A DNA stretch of 64,000 nucleotides from Klebsiella michiganensis (lineage in GTDB: Bacteria > Pseudomonadota > Gammaproteobacteria > Enterobacterales > Enterobacteriaceae), in assembly GCA_000963575.1 (NCBI GenBank), contig CP011077.1, forward strand, positions 1,178,001 through 1,242,000, in the 5' to 3' direction. Shown here piece after piece: positions 32,955 through 42,492 of the stretch. Under the pieces are notes generated by a model. It did not search any database. It was not told the origin of the DNA and was given only the letters and a program-made list of their open reading frames with translations. Within the stretch, counting starts at the first letter, position 1. The number at the start of each line of letters is the position of its first letter. Both the position numbers and the translations under genes were made by a program.

Positions 32955-35537
32955 TTAGCCCACTACCAGGTTGAGCAGTTTACCCGGGACGTAAATCACT
33001 TTACGTACGGTTACACCCTCAAGATATTTCGCGACCAAATGTTCCTGACCGGCGCGCTCGCGCACTTGTTCTTCAGTGGCATCGGCAGGCACGGTGACTT
33101 TACCGCGTACTTTACCGTTAACCTGAACCACGACCAGGCGAGAGTCTTCGACCATTGCCTGCTCGTCAGCCTGTGGCCACGGTGCGTTATCCACATCACC
33201 TTCACCGCCCAGCGACTGCCACATATCGAAGCAAACGTGCGGGGTGAACGGATACAGCATGCGTACAACGGCCAGCAGCGCTTCGTTCAGCAGCGCACGA
33301 TCCTGCTCGCCGTCCTGCGGAGCTTTTGCCAGTTTGTTCATCAGCTCCATGATGGCAGCGATGGCGGTGTTAAAGGTCTGACGGCGGCCGATATCGTCGG
33401 TCACTTTAGCAATTGTTTTATGAACATCACGACGCAGCGCTTTTTGATCTTCGCTCAGGGCGGCAACGTCCAGCGCTGGTGCCCCGCCACGGTTGGTGTG
33501 TTCGTAGACCAGTTTCCAGACGCGTTTCAGGAAGCGGTTGGCGCCTTCTACGCCTGATTCTTGCCACTCAAGCGTCATATCTGCCGGTGAAGCAAACATC
33601 ATAAACAGACGAACGGTATCCGCGCCGTAGCGCTCAACCATAACCTGCGGGTCGATGCCGTTGTTTTTCGACTTCGACATTTTGCTCATGCCAGCATAGA
33701 CCAGTTCACGGCCTTCTGCGTCACGGGCTTTGACGATGCGGCCTTTATCATCGCGCTCAACGATAGCGTCTACCGGAGAAACCCAGTTACGCTCACCGTT
33801 AACGCCGGTGTAATAGAAGGCGTCCGCCAGCACCATGCCCTGACAAAGCAGCTGTTTGGCCGGCTCGTCGGAGGTTACCATGCCCGCATCGCGCATCAGC
33901 TTGTGGAAGAAGCGGAAGTAGAGCAGGTGCATGATGGCGTGTTCAATCCCGCCGATGTAGATATCTACCGGCAGCCAGTAGTTGGCGGCTTTAGAGTCCA
34001 GCATGCCTTTGTCGTACTGCGGGCAGGTATAGCGCGCGTAGTACCAGGAGGACTCCATAAAGGTGTCAAAGGTGTCGGTTTCACGCAGCGCAGGCATCCC
34101 GTTTACGGTGGTTTTTGCCCACTCAGGATCGGCTTTAATTGGGCTGGTGATGCCGTCCATAACCACGTCTTCCGGCAGAATAACCGGCAGCTGATCTTCC
34201 GGGGTTGGCATCACGGTGCCGTCTTCCAGGGTAACCATTGGGATTGGTGCGCCCCAGTAACGCTGACGGGAAACGCCCCAGTCGCGCAGACGGAAGTTCA
34301 CTTTACGCTCGCCCACGCCTTTCGCGGCCAGCTTATCGGCAATGGCGTTAAACGCCTGCTGGAAGTCCAGTCCGTCAAACTCGCCAGAGTTAAACAGCGC
34401 GCCTTTTTCGGTCATTGCGGAGGCGGAAAGATCCGGCTCGCTACCGTCGGCGTTCAGGATTACTGGCTTGATTTGCAGGCTGTATTTTGTGGCGAATTCC
34501 CAGTCACGCTGATCGTGGCCTGGAACGGCCATCACGGCACCGGTGCCGTATTCCATCAGCACGAAGTTGGCCACCCAAACCGGAACGCTTTCACCGGTCA
34601 GCGGATGAATGGCGTTAATGCCGGTGGCGACGCCTTTCTTCTCCATGGTTGCCATGTCGGCTTCGGCCACTTTGGTGTTGCGGCATTCTTCAATGAATTC
34701 GGCAAGGGTAGGGTTATTTACCGCCGCCTGCTGTGCCAGAGGGTGACCGGCAGCAACGGCCAGGTAAGTTACACCCATGAAGGTATCTGGCCGGGTAGTA
34801 TAAACGGTCAGCTTCTCGGCGCTGTTTTCCACGTCGAAGGTGATTTCCACGCCTTCGGAGCGGCCAATCCAGTTGCGCTGCATGGTTTTAACCTGATCCG
34901 GCCAGTGATCCAGCGTGTCCAGGTCGTTCAGCAGTTCGTCAGCGTAGGCGGTGATTTTGATAAACCACTGCGGGATCTCTTTACGCTCAACTTTGGTATC
35001 ACAGCGCCAGCAGCAGCCGTCGATAACCTGCTCGTTCGCCAGCACGGTCTGATCGTTCGGGCACCAGTTAACCGCCGAGGTTTTTTTGTAAACCAGGCCT
35101 TTGTTGTACAGCTGAGTGAAGAACTGCTGTTCCCAACGGTAGTATTCAGGCGTACAGGTAGCCAGCTCACGGCTCCAGTCGTAGCCAAAGCCCAGCGTCT
35201 TCAGCTGGTTCTTCATGTAATTGATGTTGTCGTAGGTCCACGGAGCTGGCGCGGTGTTGTTTTTCACCGCGGCGCCTTCAGCCGGCAGGCCGAAGGCATC
35301 CCAGCCAATCGGCTGCAGGACGTTTTTACCCAGCATACGCTGGTAGCGTGCGATAACGTCGCCGATGGTGTAGTTACGGACGTGGCCCATATGTAGTCGG
35401 CCGGAAGGATAGGGCAGCATGGAGAGGCAGTAGTATTTCTCTTTGCCTTCGTCTTCGGTCACTTCAAAAGTACGGTTCTCTTGCCAGTGTTGCTGGACGT
35501 TGGATTCTATCTCTTCCGGGCGGTATTGCTCTTGCAT
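32955..35537 (-). CDS. leuS: Leucyl-tRNA synthetase
   Basis: 860 residues, identical to the E. coli length, class I. The HIGH motif appears as HMGH in PYPSGRLHMGHVRNYT, and the KMSKS motif in SKMSKSKNNG. The CP1 editing domain (about 225-415) includes TTRPDTFMGVTYLAVA, which clears norvaline and isoleucine mischarges. I place the start at MQEQYRPEEIE, not at the ATG 33 codons upstream. Confidence 0.98.
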   Translation of the reverse strand: MQEQYRPEEIESNVQQHWQENRTFEVTEDEGKEKYYCLSMLPYPSGRLHMGHVRNYTIGDVIARYQRMLGKNVLQPIGWDAFGLPAEGAAVKNNTAPAPWTYDNINYMKNQLKTLGFGYDWSRELATCTPEYYRWEQQFFTQLYNKGLVYKKTSAVNWCPNDQTVLANEQVIDGCCWRCDTKVERKEIPQWFIKITAYADELLNDLDTLDHWPDQVKTMQRNWIGRSEGVEITFDVENSAEKLTVYTTRPDTFMGVTYLAVAAGHPLAQQAAVNNPTLAEFIEECRNTKVAEADMATMEKKGVATGINAIHPLTGESVPVWVANFVLMEYGTGAVMAVPGHDQRDWEFATKYSLQIKPVILNADGSEPDLSASAMTEKGALFNSGEFDGLDFQQAFNAIADKLAAKGVGERKVNFRLRDWGVSRQRYWGAPIPMVTLEDGTVMPTPEDQLPVILPEDVVMDGITSPIKADPEWAKTTVNGMPALRETDTFDTFMESSWYYARYTCPQYDKGMLDSKAANYWLPVDIYIGGIEHAIMHLLYFRFFHKLMRDAGMVTSDEPAKQLLCQGMVLADAFYYTGVNGERNWVSPVDAIVERDDKGRIVKARDAEGRELVYAGMSKMSKSKNNGIDPQVMVERYGADTVRLFMMFASPADMTLEWQESGVEGANRFLKRVWKLVYEHTNRGGAPALDVAALSEDQKALRRDVHKTIAKVTDDIGRRQTFNTAIAAIMELMNKLAKAPQDGEQDRALLNEALLAVVRMLYPFTPHVCFDMWQSLGGEGDVDNAPWPQADEQAMVEDSRLVVVQVNGKVRGKVTVPADATEEQVRERAGQEHLVAKYLEGVTVRKVIYVPGKLLNLVVG

Positions 35538-35801
35538 GGCAGCCAGTAGTCCTGTTAATGAAAGACGGCTACGAAACGTAGCCTTTAATGAATTCGAGTT
35601 TAGATCGCCATAGCATAGCCGATTCGACAGCGGCAAAACAGCCTTTCGACGCCCTCAGTGGCCATTTCACCGTTCTGTAACCCTTGCAGTTTTTTACCCA
35701 GGGTGTGGTTAATCTAACAAAGCGCGGGCGGATTAACGTCTATTATTAGAATCAGTTACCACGCCGCAAATGCGGGAATCCTTCAAGGAGGCAGGCTAAC
35801 G

Positions 35802-36284
35802 ATGAACAAGGTTGCTCAATTTTATCGGGAACTGGTTGAATCGCTGAGTGAACGGCTGCGCAAGGGGGAGCGCGATATTGACGCGTTGGTCGCAAGCGCC
35901 CGTAAGCAGATGAATGACACCGGCGAGCTGACCAGAACGGAGATAGAGGAGGTAACGCGTGCGGTGCGCCGTGACCTTGAAGAGTTTGCTCGTAGCTACG
36001 GTGAAAGTCAGGATGAGTTTACCGACAGCGTGTTTATGCGGGTGATTAAAGAGAGTTTATGGCAAGAACTGGCGGACATTACCGACAGAACGCAGCTTGA
36101 GTGGCGGGAGGTGTTTAAAGATCTCAGCCATCACGGGGTGTATCACAGCGGTGAAGTGGTAGGGCTTGGAAACCTGGTGTGCGAAAATTGCCATCATCAT
36201 ATTGCGATTTACACGCCTGACGTGCTGCCGGTTTGCCCGAAATGCGGCCATAATCAGTTTCATCGGCGGCCGTTTGAGCCTTAA
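35802..36284 (+). CDS. ybeL: Zinc-ribbon protein YbeL (DUF1451)
   Basis: 160 residues. The N-terminal two-thirds is charged and helical (for example ERLRKGERDIDALVASARKQ). The C-terminal part is a zinc ribbon with Cys pairs CENCHHH and CPKCGHNQF. The function is unknown; it resembles DUF1451 proteins. A strong ribosome site (AAGGAGG) precedes it. In E. coli a block of genes (ybeQ to rihA) lies between ybeL and gltL; here gltL follows at once. Confidence 0.95.
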   Translation: MNKVAQFYRELVESLSERLRKGERDIDALVASARKQMNDTGELTRTEIEEVTRAVRRDLEEFARSYGESQDEFTDSVFMRVIKESLWQELADITDRTQLEWREVFKDLSHHGVYHSGEVVGLGNLVCENCHHHIAIYTPDVLPVCPKCGHNQFHRRPFEP

Positions 36285-36314
36285 AAAAAGGCCTTCCCAA
36301 ACGGGAAGGCCTTT
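36285..36314. terminator. Bidirectional terminator between ybeL and gltL
   Basis: AAAGGCCTTCCC, AAAC, GGGAAGGCCTTT: 12-bp stem with an A-run before it and TTTACTTTT after it. Confidence 0.92.
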
Positions 36315-36335
36315 TACTTTTATTGTGCGGTTCGT

Positions 36336-37061
36336 TTAATGCAGGATCTTCGCCAGGAAGTCTTTGGCGCGTTCTGACTGAGGATTATTGAAGAAATCAT
36401 CTTTGTTTGAGTCTTCGACAATCTTGCCTTCATCCATAAAGATCACGCGGTTAGCCACTTTACGGGCAAAGCCCATTTCGTGGGTTACCACCATCATGGT
36501 CATGCCTTCATTGGCCAGCTCAACCATCACGTCCAGTACTTCGTTGATCATTTCCGGATCGAGTGCAGAGGTCGGCTCATCAAACAGCATTGCGATAGGA
36601 TCCATGCACAGGGCGCGGGCAATCGCGACGCGTTGCTGCTGGCCGCCAGAAAGCTGTGCCGGATATTTATCGGCATGGGCTGCGAGCCCTACGCGCTCGA
36701 GTAATTTTAACCCTTTGGCGCGGGAGGCGGCTTTATCACGCTTCAGCACTTTGACCTGGGCAAGCGTCAGGTTTTCGATGATCGACAGGTGAGGAAACAG
36801 CTCAAAGTGCTGGAACACCATACCAACGTGGGAGCGGAGCTGCGCCAGATTGGTTTTCTTATCGTTCACCTGAGTACCGTTTACAAGGATTTCACCTTTT
36901 TGCACCGGCTCGAGGCCGTTGACGGTTTTAATCAGCGTGGATTTGCCGGAGCCGGAAGGGCCGCAAACGACGACAACTTCGCCTTTCTTCACTTCGGTGG
37001 AGCACTCGGTCAGCACCTGAAAGTGACCATACCATTTAGAAACATTTTTCAGGGTAATCAT
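36336..37061 (-). CDS. gltL: Glutamate/aspartate ABC transporter ATPase GltL
   Basis: 241 residues with Walker A GPSGSGKST, ABC signature LSGGQQQR and Walker B AMLFDEPTS, plus the switch His in VVTHEMGFA. It powers glutamate/aspartate import through GltJK. It overlaps gltK by one base (TAATG). Confidence 0.97.
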   Translation of the reverse strand: MITLKNVSKWYGHFQVLTECSTEVKKGEVVVVCGPSGSGKSTLIKTVNGLEPVQKGEILVNGTQVNDKKTNLAQLRSHVGMVFQHFELFPHLSIIENLTLAQVKVLKRDKAASRAKGLKLLERVGLAAHADKYPAQLSGGQQQRVAIARALCMDPIAMLFDEPTSALDPEMINEVLDVMVELANEGMTMMVVTHEMGFARKVANRVIFMDEGKIVEDSNKDDFFNNPQSERAKDFLAKILH

Positions 37062-37735
37062 TACACAGTCCTTTTCTTCAAGTAGCTGACCAACAGCGAT
37101 GCACTGAGGCTAATCACAAAATAGACCAGGCCGGCAAACAGGATCATCTCGACCTGTGTACCGTCACGCTCGCCGATGGTGGAGGCGGTGCGGAAGAAGT
37201 CTGCCAGGCTTAAAACGTACACCAGCGAGGTATCCTGGAACAAAACGATACCCTGGGTTAACAGCAGGGGCACCATGGCGCGGAAGGCCTGCGGCAAGAT
37301 GATGAGTTTCATCGACTGCCAGTGGGTCATACCCAGCGCCAGGGCGGCATTTGACTGCCCTCTGGAAATACTCTGAATACCGGCGCGAATGATTTCTGAA
37401 TAGTAGGCGGCTTCAAACATAGAGAAGGCGACCATCGCGGAAATCAGGCGAATATCGGTTTTCGGCGACAGGCCAAGTACCGACTGCAGGAAACCCGGCA
37501 CGACGAGGTAGAACCACAGCAGCACCATCACCAGCGGCACGGAACGGAATACGTTCACGTAGACGGTGGCAAACCATGCAATCGGCTTGAAGCTCGACAG
37601 GCGCATGACCGCCAGCAGTGTGCCCCAAAGAATGCCGATCACCACCGCCGTAACGGTGATTTTGAGGGTAATAACCAGCCCTTGCATTAAGAAAGGCAGG
37701 GCAGGCAGAATCGAACTCCAGTCAAAATCGTGCAT
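37061..37735 (-). CDS. gltK: Glutamate/aspartate ABC permease GltK
   Basis: 224 residues, about five TM helices, with the permease loop motif AALALGMTHWQSMKLIILPQ. It pairs with GltJ to make the channel. Overlaps both neighbours by one base. Confidence 0.97.
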   Translation of the reverse strand: MHDFDWSSILPALPFLMQGLVITLKITVTAVVIGILWGTLLAVMRLSSFKPIAWFATVYVNVFRSVPLVMVLLWFYLVVPGFLQSVLGLSPKTDIRLISAMVAFSMFEAAYYSEIIRAGIQSISRGQSNAALALGMTHWQSMKLIILPQAFRAMVPLLLTQGIVLFQDTSLVYVLSLADFFRTASTIGERDGTQVEMILFAGLVYFVISLSASLLVSYLKKRTV

Positions 37736-38475
37736 TATTTGCCTCCCATATTGCCCGGCAGGCGAATTTTACGTTCTACCACATACATCACGCCCATGAT
37801 GATGGCGTTGATAAGCACGTAAGCCAGGGTAATCGCCGTGAAGGATTCATAGGCGTGCGCCGAGTAATCCAGCAGCTTGCCTGCCTGTGCAGCCATATCC
37901 ACCAGACCAATGGTTGAAGCGATGGCCGAGTTTTTCACCAGGTTCATCATTTCGGACGTCATTGGCGGCACGATGACGCGATAGGCGTTAGGCAGCAGCA
38001 CATAGCGATAGGCCTGCGGCAGCGTTAGCCCCATTGCCAGGGCCGCGTTCTTCTGCCCACGAGGCAGGGATTGAATTGCGGCACGCACCTGTTCGCAGAC
38101 GCGAGCGGCGGTAAACAGCCCCAGACAAATCATTGACGAGAGGAAAAACTGAATATTGGGATCCAGCTCGGACTTAAACCACATGCCGATGCTTTCCGGC
38201 AGCAGTTCAGGCACCACCAGATACCAGGTAAAGAATTGGACTATCAGGGGAACGTTGCGAAACAGTTCAACGTAAAGCGTACCTAGCCCGGACAGGAATT
38301 TGTTAGGGACCGTACGCAAAATACCAAACAGAGACCCTACCAAAAAAGCAATGATCCATGCGGTTATTGACAGGGCGACGGTGACCTGGAAGCCATTCCA
38401 AATCCAGCCCAGATAGGTTGTGTTGCCGAACGGGGCGGGCTGTAAAAAGATTCCCCAGTTCCAGTCTATAGACAT
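37735..38475 (-). CDS. gltJ: Glutamate/aspartate ABC permease GltJ
   Basis: 246 residues with about five TM helices and the permease motif AALAMGLTLPQAYRYVLLPN. It forms the membrane channel with GltK. A terminator-like hairpin lies between gltI and this gene, so its expression depends on read-through of, or processing after, that hairpin. Confidence 0.97.
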   Translation of the reverse strand: MSIDWNWGIFLQPAPFGNTTYLGWIWNGFQVTVALSITAWIIAFLVGSLFGILRTVPNKFLSGLGTLYVELFRNVPLIVQFFTWYLVVPELLPESIGMWFKSELDPNIQFFLSSMICLGLFTAARVCEQVRAAIQSLPRGQKNAALAMGLTLPQAYRYVLLPNAYRVIVPPMTSEMMNLVKNSAIASTIGLVDMAAQAGKLLDYSAHAYESFTAITLAYVLINAIIMGVMYVVERKIRLPGNMGGK

Positions 38476-38490
38476 AACTTACTCCGAGAT

Positions 38491-38520
38491 AAAAAAAAGA
38501 GGGTAGCGCAGGCTACCCTC
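38491..38520 (-). terminator. SroC terminator / attenuator between gltI and gltJ
   Basis: On the minus strand GAGGGTAGC, CTGC, GCTACCCTC is followed by TTTTTTTT. It sits inside the operon, 15 bases before the gltJ start codon, and forms the 3' end expected of SroC. Confidence 0.9.
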
Positions 38521-38660
38521 GAAGATTGATGAGAAGCCGGTGCCTTGAAGCAGATCTTTGCCTGCGTTTTTTGGCACCTTCACGCCGGTGGGGGAACGAC
38601 CCACCAACGCATAGTCTGTCCTGGCTTCAGTTCGTCAATCGGGAGGGCGGATTTTTCCGG
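38491..38660 (-). ncRNA. sroC: SroC-like sRNA from the gltI-gltJ spacer
   Basis: The 200-base spacer between the gltI stop and gltJ is at the position of SroC in E. coli and Salmonella, where the RNA is cut from the gltIJKL mRNA and acts as a sponge for GcvB. Its 3' end is a strong terminator (38491-38520) and the upstream part has several GC-rich hairpins (for example AAATCCGCCCTCCCG and GGTGGGTCGTTCCCCCACC on the minus strand). The 5' end is estimated; processing sites cannot be read from sequence. Confidence 0.7.
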
Positions 38661-38675
38661 CCCCTGTGTTTCTAA

Positions 38676-39581
38676 TTAGTTGAGAGCTTTGTCGTTTGGT
38701 TCCTTGAACAGCGCTTTCATTTCGTCAGAAAGATCGAAGTTCATGTTGAGGTTCTTCGGTGGAATTGGTTGTTTGAACCATTTATCAAACCATTTCGCGG
38801 CTTCACCGGAAGTTTGTGCCTGAGCGATGGTGGTATCCATCAGCTTTTTAAACTCTGAATCATCTTTACGCAGCATACAGCCGTAAGCTTACTGAGACTG
38901 CGGCTTGCCGACGATCTCCCAGTTATCCGGCTGTTTGGCTTTCGCGCGTTCACCGGCCAGCAGAGCATCATCCATCATAAAGGCAACGGCACGACCGCTT
39001 TCCAGGGTACGGAAGGAGTCCCCGTGGTCTTTGGCGCTGATAATACGCATGCCCATTTTCTGCTCGTCGTTCAGCTTGTTGAGCAGAATTTCGGAAGTTG
39101 TGCCGGAGGTAACAACAACGGTTTTCCCTTTCAGATCAGGGAAGTCCTTAATTGGGCCACCTTTTTTCACCAGCAAGCGGGTGCCGACAACGAAGATTGT
39201 GTCGGAGAACGCGGCTTGTTTTTGACGTTCCACGTTGTTGGTGGTGGAACCACATTCAAAATCGAAAGTGCCGTTTTGCAGCAGCGGAATACGGTTCTGA
39301 GAGGTGATTGGGATCAGTTTCACCTGCAGGTCAGGCTTATTCAGCTGCTTTTTCACCGCTTCTACGATGGCGTTAGAGTAGTCCTGGGAGTAACCAACCA
39401 CTTTCTGCTGGTTGTCGTAGTAAGAGAAAGGTACAGATGATTCACGGTGGCCGACCACGATAACGCCGTTGGCTTTGATTTTATCCAGCGTTGACTGCTG
39501 AGGCTTAGCGTCTTCTGCATGAACCATTGTTGCGCTCATGCCCATCACCAGCATTGCCGTGGCCAGTTTACGTAATTGCAT
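38676..39581 (-). pseudogene. gltI: Glutamate/aspartate-binding protein GltI, interrupted by an in-frame stop
   Basis: The frame from ATG 39581 (after AAGGAG) reads a signal peptide (about 1-22, ends MVHA) and a family-3 solute-binding fold (VIVVGHRESSVPFSYYDN, then CGSTTNNVERQKQAAFSDTI). At 38889-38891 a TAA replaces the Glu codon expected after GKPQSQ. The same frame continues AYGCMLRKDDSEFKK to the normal end ALFKEPNDKALN, with no indel. The truncated product would lack about 70 C-terminal residues, including part of the ligand cleft and the second Cys. A sequencing error is possible; otherwise glutamate/aspartate uptake by GltIJKL is probably lost or weakened. Confidence 0.88.
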
Positions 39582-39627
39582 ATCCAACTCCTTAATCTTA
39601 GTGCCAGAGGAGGCACCGGTATCCGAT

Positions 39628-39653
39628 GTGAGTGTTGTGTTTTGTTGTTTTTT
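39628..39653 (-). promoter_or_regulatory. CA-rich GcvB-type target site in the gltI leader
   Basis: On the minus strand the leader reads GAAAAAACAACAAAACACAACACTCA, about 47-72 bases upstream of the gltI ATG. The place and C/A-rich makeup match the GcvB pairing site and translation enhancer of Salmonella gltI. Immediately downstream, GTGCC-TCCTCT-GGCAC (39601-39616) forms a small hairpin. Confidence 0.7.
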
Positions 39654-39921
39654 CATGCTGCGAAAAGCGTCATGTCATGCTCTTTTGTTAGCATCTAACC
39701 TAGCTGAATGTAAAGAAATTGCTAATAAGATGTTTATTTTTGCGAAGCGCGCCGCACCGTTTAAAGGCAAAGATATGCCCGTGCACTATATTGGTGCTTG
39801 CCGTGTCGCTTTTTGGTGCATGCATTTTTTACTGCCCGATACGGGCAGGCCGCAGGGCGGCTTTTCGCCAGCTATTTGATTTCTACTATTAATCTCTAGC
39901 AAAGCTTGTGCCAGAAATGAA
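39654..39921. other. Upstream region of gltI; no gene
   Basis: AT-rich and presumably holds the gltI promoter. No reading frame here has protein-like sequence and no further repeats were seen. Confidence 0.5.
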
Positions 39922-39947
39922 AAAGGCCAGCAAATTTGCCGGCCTTT
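39922..39947 (-). terminator. Rho-independent terminator after lnt
   Basis: On the minus strand AAAGGCCGGC, AAATTT, GCTGGCCTTT followed by TT. One G-U pair in the stem. Confidence 0.88.
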
Positions 39948-39965
39948 ATGGGCGAGAAGGGCGTG

Positions 39966-41507
39966 TTACTTTTTGTGGCGGTTACGCAGGCTCATCACCA
40001 GAGCGGTGAAGCCGAATAACGCGGTAATCAGCCACAGCGGCCAGAAGCCGAAGCGTGCATAAGGCGTTAAGCCAGTGGTTGGCGTGACTTTCGCCTCCAG
40101 CACTTCGCGAGTGAACTGCGGAATAATATTAGTGATATCACCTTCGGCGTTGACCACCGCGGTTACGCCGTTGTTGGTGCTGCGTAGCAGAGGGCGCCCC
40201 AGCTCCAGCGAACGCATACGCGCCATCTGCAGGTGTTGCCATGGGCCGATAGATTTACCGAACCAGGCATCGTTGGAGATAGTCAGCAGGAAGTCCGTAT
40301 CCGGCCGGAAATTGTCCCGAACCTGTTCACCCAGGATTATCTCGTAGCAGATTGCTGCCGTCAGCTTAACGCCGTTTGAGAGCAGCTGCGGCTGAACATA
40401 CGGCCCACGGCTGAACGATGACATGGGCAGATCGAAGAACGGTGCCAGTGGGCGCAGAATCGATTCAAGCGGCACAAACTCACCGAATGGCACAAGGTGA
40501 TTTTTGTTGTAGCGATTACGGCTGGTGTAGCTGTAAGGGCTACCCTCCCCGAGCGTGATAATGGTGTTGTAGGTGTCGTACCGGTTTTGCTTGTTAAGGC
40601 GGGCATCAACGATACCGGTAATTAACGAGCTGTGTTTGGCCCGCAGCAGATCGTCCATCATGGTCAGGAACTGCTGCTGATTAATTTCCAGATCGGAGAT
40701 AGCCGATTCCGGCCAGATGATAAGCTTCGCTTTGCCCATCTCCGGTTCTGTTTTATCCAGATAAATTTTCAGCGTGTCCAGCAGCTGGCTTTCATTCCAT
40801 TTCAGGGACTGAGGAATGTTGCCTTGTACCATTGCCACGTCAACGGAACGCTCTGCCTGTGGCTGGAACCACTGGATGCTGCGCAGCGGCCAGGGCAGAA
40901 GCAGCAACGCGGCGGATACCGCGGCGGGCACCCACTTCCGCGCCTGCAAGGCATAAACCAGAAGGCCACTGATGATCATCAGCAGGAAGGTGATGGTGTC
41001 GACCCCAAAAATCGGCGCAATGCCTTTCAATGGGCCATCTATCTGGCTGTAGCCAAACTGCAGCCACGGGAAGCCGGTCAGCACCCAGCCGCGCAGGAAT
41101 TCGGTAATTTGCCAGACGACCGGAGCGGCAATGGCCACGCGCCACCAGGTTGTTTTCGGCCAAAGCTTACTGAGTACGCCGGCGAACAGACCGGTATAGA
41201 GCGACAGATAAGCGGCCAGCAGTACGACCAGGAATACGTTCACCGGGCCCGGCATACCGCCAAACTGTGCAATGCTCACGTAGACCCAGTTAACGCCGCT
41301 GCCGAACAGCCCAAGACCCCAGAAGAAGCCAATCGCGGCGCTTTGCACCGAGCGACGGTTTAGCGTTAGCCCCTGTAAACCAGCCAGCGAGACAATGGCC
41401 GCGGGCCAAAAATCATAAGGGGAAAAAGCCAGCGTTCCGCAGGCCCCAAAGAAAAGCGCCAGCAGCAGGCGAATGCGCTGGCGTTGAAGAAGTTGAGCTA
41501 TAGCCAT
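39966..41507 (-). CDS. lnt: Apolipoprotein N-acyltransferase Lnt
   Basis: 513 residues. Several N-terminal TM helices (about 10-200) precede a periplasmic nitrilase-like domain with the Glu (IIWPESAI), Lys (YNKNHLVPFGE) and Cys (TAAICYEI) triad. It adds the third acyl chain to the lipoprotein Cys. I start it at MAIAQLLQ, which matches E. coli Lnt; a start 36 codons upstream overlaps ybeX. Seven bases separate it from ybeX. Confidence 0.97.
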   Translation of the reverse strand: MAIAQLLQRQRIRLLLALFFGACGTLAFSPYDFWPAAIVSLAGLQGLTLNRRSVQSAAIGFFWGLGLFGSGVNWVYVSIAQFGGMPGPVNVFLVVLLAAYLSLYTGLFAGVLSKLWPKTTWWRVAIAAPVVWQITEFLRGWVLTGFPWLQFGYSQIDGPLKGIAPIFGVDTITFLLMIISGLLVYALQARKWVPAAVSAALLLLPWPLRSIQWFQPQAERSVDVAMVQGNIPQSLKWNESQLLDTLKIYLDKTEPEMGKAKLIIWPESAISDLEINQQQFLTMMDDLLRAKHSSLITGIVDARLNKQNRYDTYNTIITLGEGSPYSYTSRNRYNKNHLVPFGEFVPLESILRPLAPFFDLPMSSFSRGPYVQPQLLSNGVKLTAAICYEIILGEQVRDNFRPDTDFLLTISNDAWFGKSIGPWQHLQMARMRSLELGRPLLRSTNNGVTAVVNAEGDITNIIPQFTREVLEAKVTPTTGLTPYARFGFWPLWLITALFGFTALVMSLRNRHKK

Positions 41508-41514
41508 AGCTGAG

Positions 41515-42393
41515 TTATTCGTCCAGTTTAGGTTGCGGCGAGTCGTCCGGAATTCTGACATGAACCTGAATAATACGACGGCTATCGGCCATGGCGACTT
41601 TGAACTGGTAACCATCTATTTCAATGGTTTCGCCCCGGGCCGGCAGATGCCCAAAGGCTTGCATCACCAGGCCGCCGATGGTGTCGACTTCTTCATCACT
41701 AAAGTGCGTGTCGAAGGTATCGTTGAAGTCTTCAATAGAGGCGAGGGCGCGGACCGTCCACGTATGACGGCTCAGCTGACGGAAATCGCCGTCTTCCTCG
41801 TCGTCGTATTCGTCTTCGATTTCCCCGACAATCAGTTCGAGAATATCTTCGATAGTCACGAGACCTGAAACACCGCCAAATTCATCAATCACAATCGCCA
41901 TATGATAGCGCTGCTGACGAAACTCTTTCAGCATGCGGTCGACCCGCTTGCTTTCAGGCACGACAACCACCTGACGTAACACTTTTTCCATGCTGAAAGG
42001 CTCAGAGTCGCTGCGCATAAACGGCAGCAGATCTTTCGCCATCAGAATCCCTTCGATGTGATCTTTGTCTTCGCTTATGACCGGGAAGCGGGAGTGAGCG
42101 GAATCGATAATAACGTCGAGGCACTCGTCCAGCGTCTGGTTGTGTTTGAGCGTGACCATCTGCGAACGAGGGATCATGATGTCGCGGACACGTTGGTCGG
42201 CAATATCCATCACCCCTTCGAGCATGTCGCGGGTGTCCTGGTCTATCAGAGAGTTTTGCTCAGAATCACGAATAAGCGTCAGCAGATCGTCACGGTTTTT
42301 CGGTTCACCGTGAAACAGCTGGTTGAGAATGAGGGAGAAGAATCCCTTTTTGGCTTCCGGCGTGTCACTATTCTGTGAATTGTCGTCGCTCAT
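41515..42393 (-). CDS. ybeX: CBS-domain protein CorC/YbeX
   Basis: 292 residues. Two CBS domains (about 70-190; VRDIMIPRSQMVTL, RFPVISEDKDHIEGILMAKD) are followed by a CorC_HlyC domain (about 205-285). Earlier linked to CorA magnesium efflux; more recent work ties YbeX to ribosome maturation. The C-terminal acidic run EIEDEYDDEEDGDF links the two parts. It lies in the lnt-ybeX-ybeY-ybeZ operon. Confidence 0.96.
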   Translation of the reverse strand: MSDDNSQNSDTPEAKKGFFSLILNQLFHGEPKNRDDLLTLIRDSEQNSLIDQDTRDMLEGVMDIADQRVRDIMIPRSQMVTLKHNQTLDECLDVIIDSAHSRFPVISEDKDHIEGILMAKDLLPFMRSDSEPFSMEKVLRQVVVVPESKRVDRMLKEFRQQRYHMAIVIDEFGGVSGLVTIEDILELIVGEIEDEYDDEEDGDFRQLSRHTWTVRALASIEDFNDTFDTHFSDEEVDTIGGLVMQAFGHLPARGETIEIDGYQFKVAMADSRRIIQVHVRIPDDSPQPKLDE

Positions 42394-42492
42394 GGCGTTA
42401 GGTTTTAGGCCTCATATAAATCAAATACTAACAGGCAGCTTTGTGGTGCGCTGCCTGCGCGTGAGGGCGGCAAAGGGAAAGCCCCGGGCCGA

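Noticed and set aside
33903..35396. 497-codon open frame opposite leuS
   Set aside because: It lies wholly antisense to a certain gene and its translation has no domain or signal; GC-rich third positions of leuS explain the lack of stops.
39538..39879. 113-codon frame opposite the gltI leader
   Set aside because: Antisense to the signal-peptide region and leader of gltI with no coding pattern.
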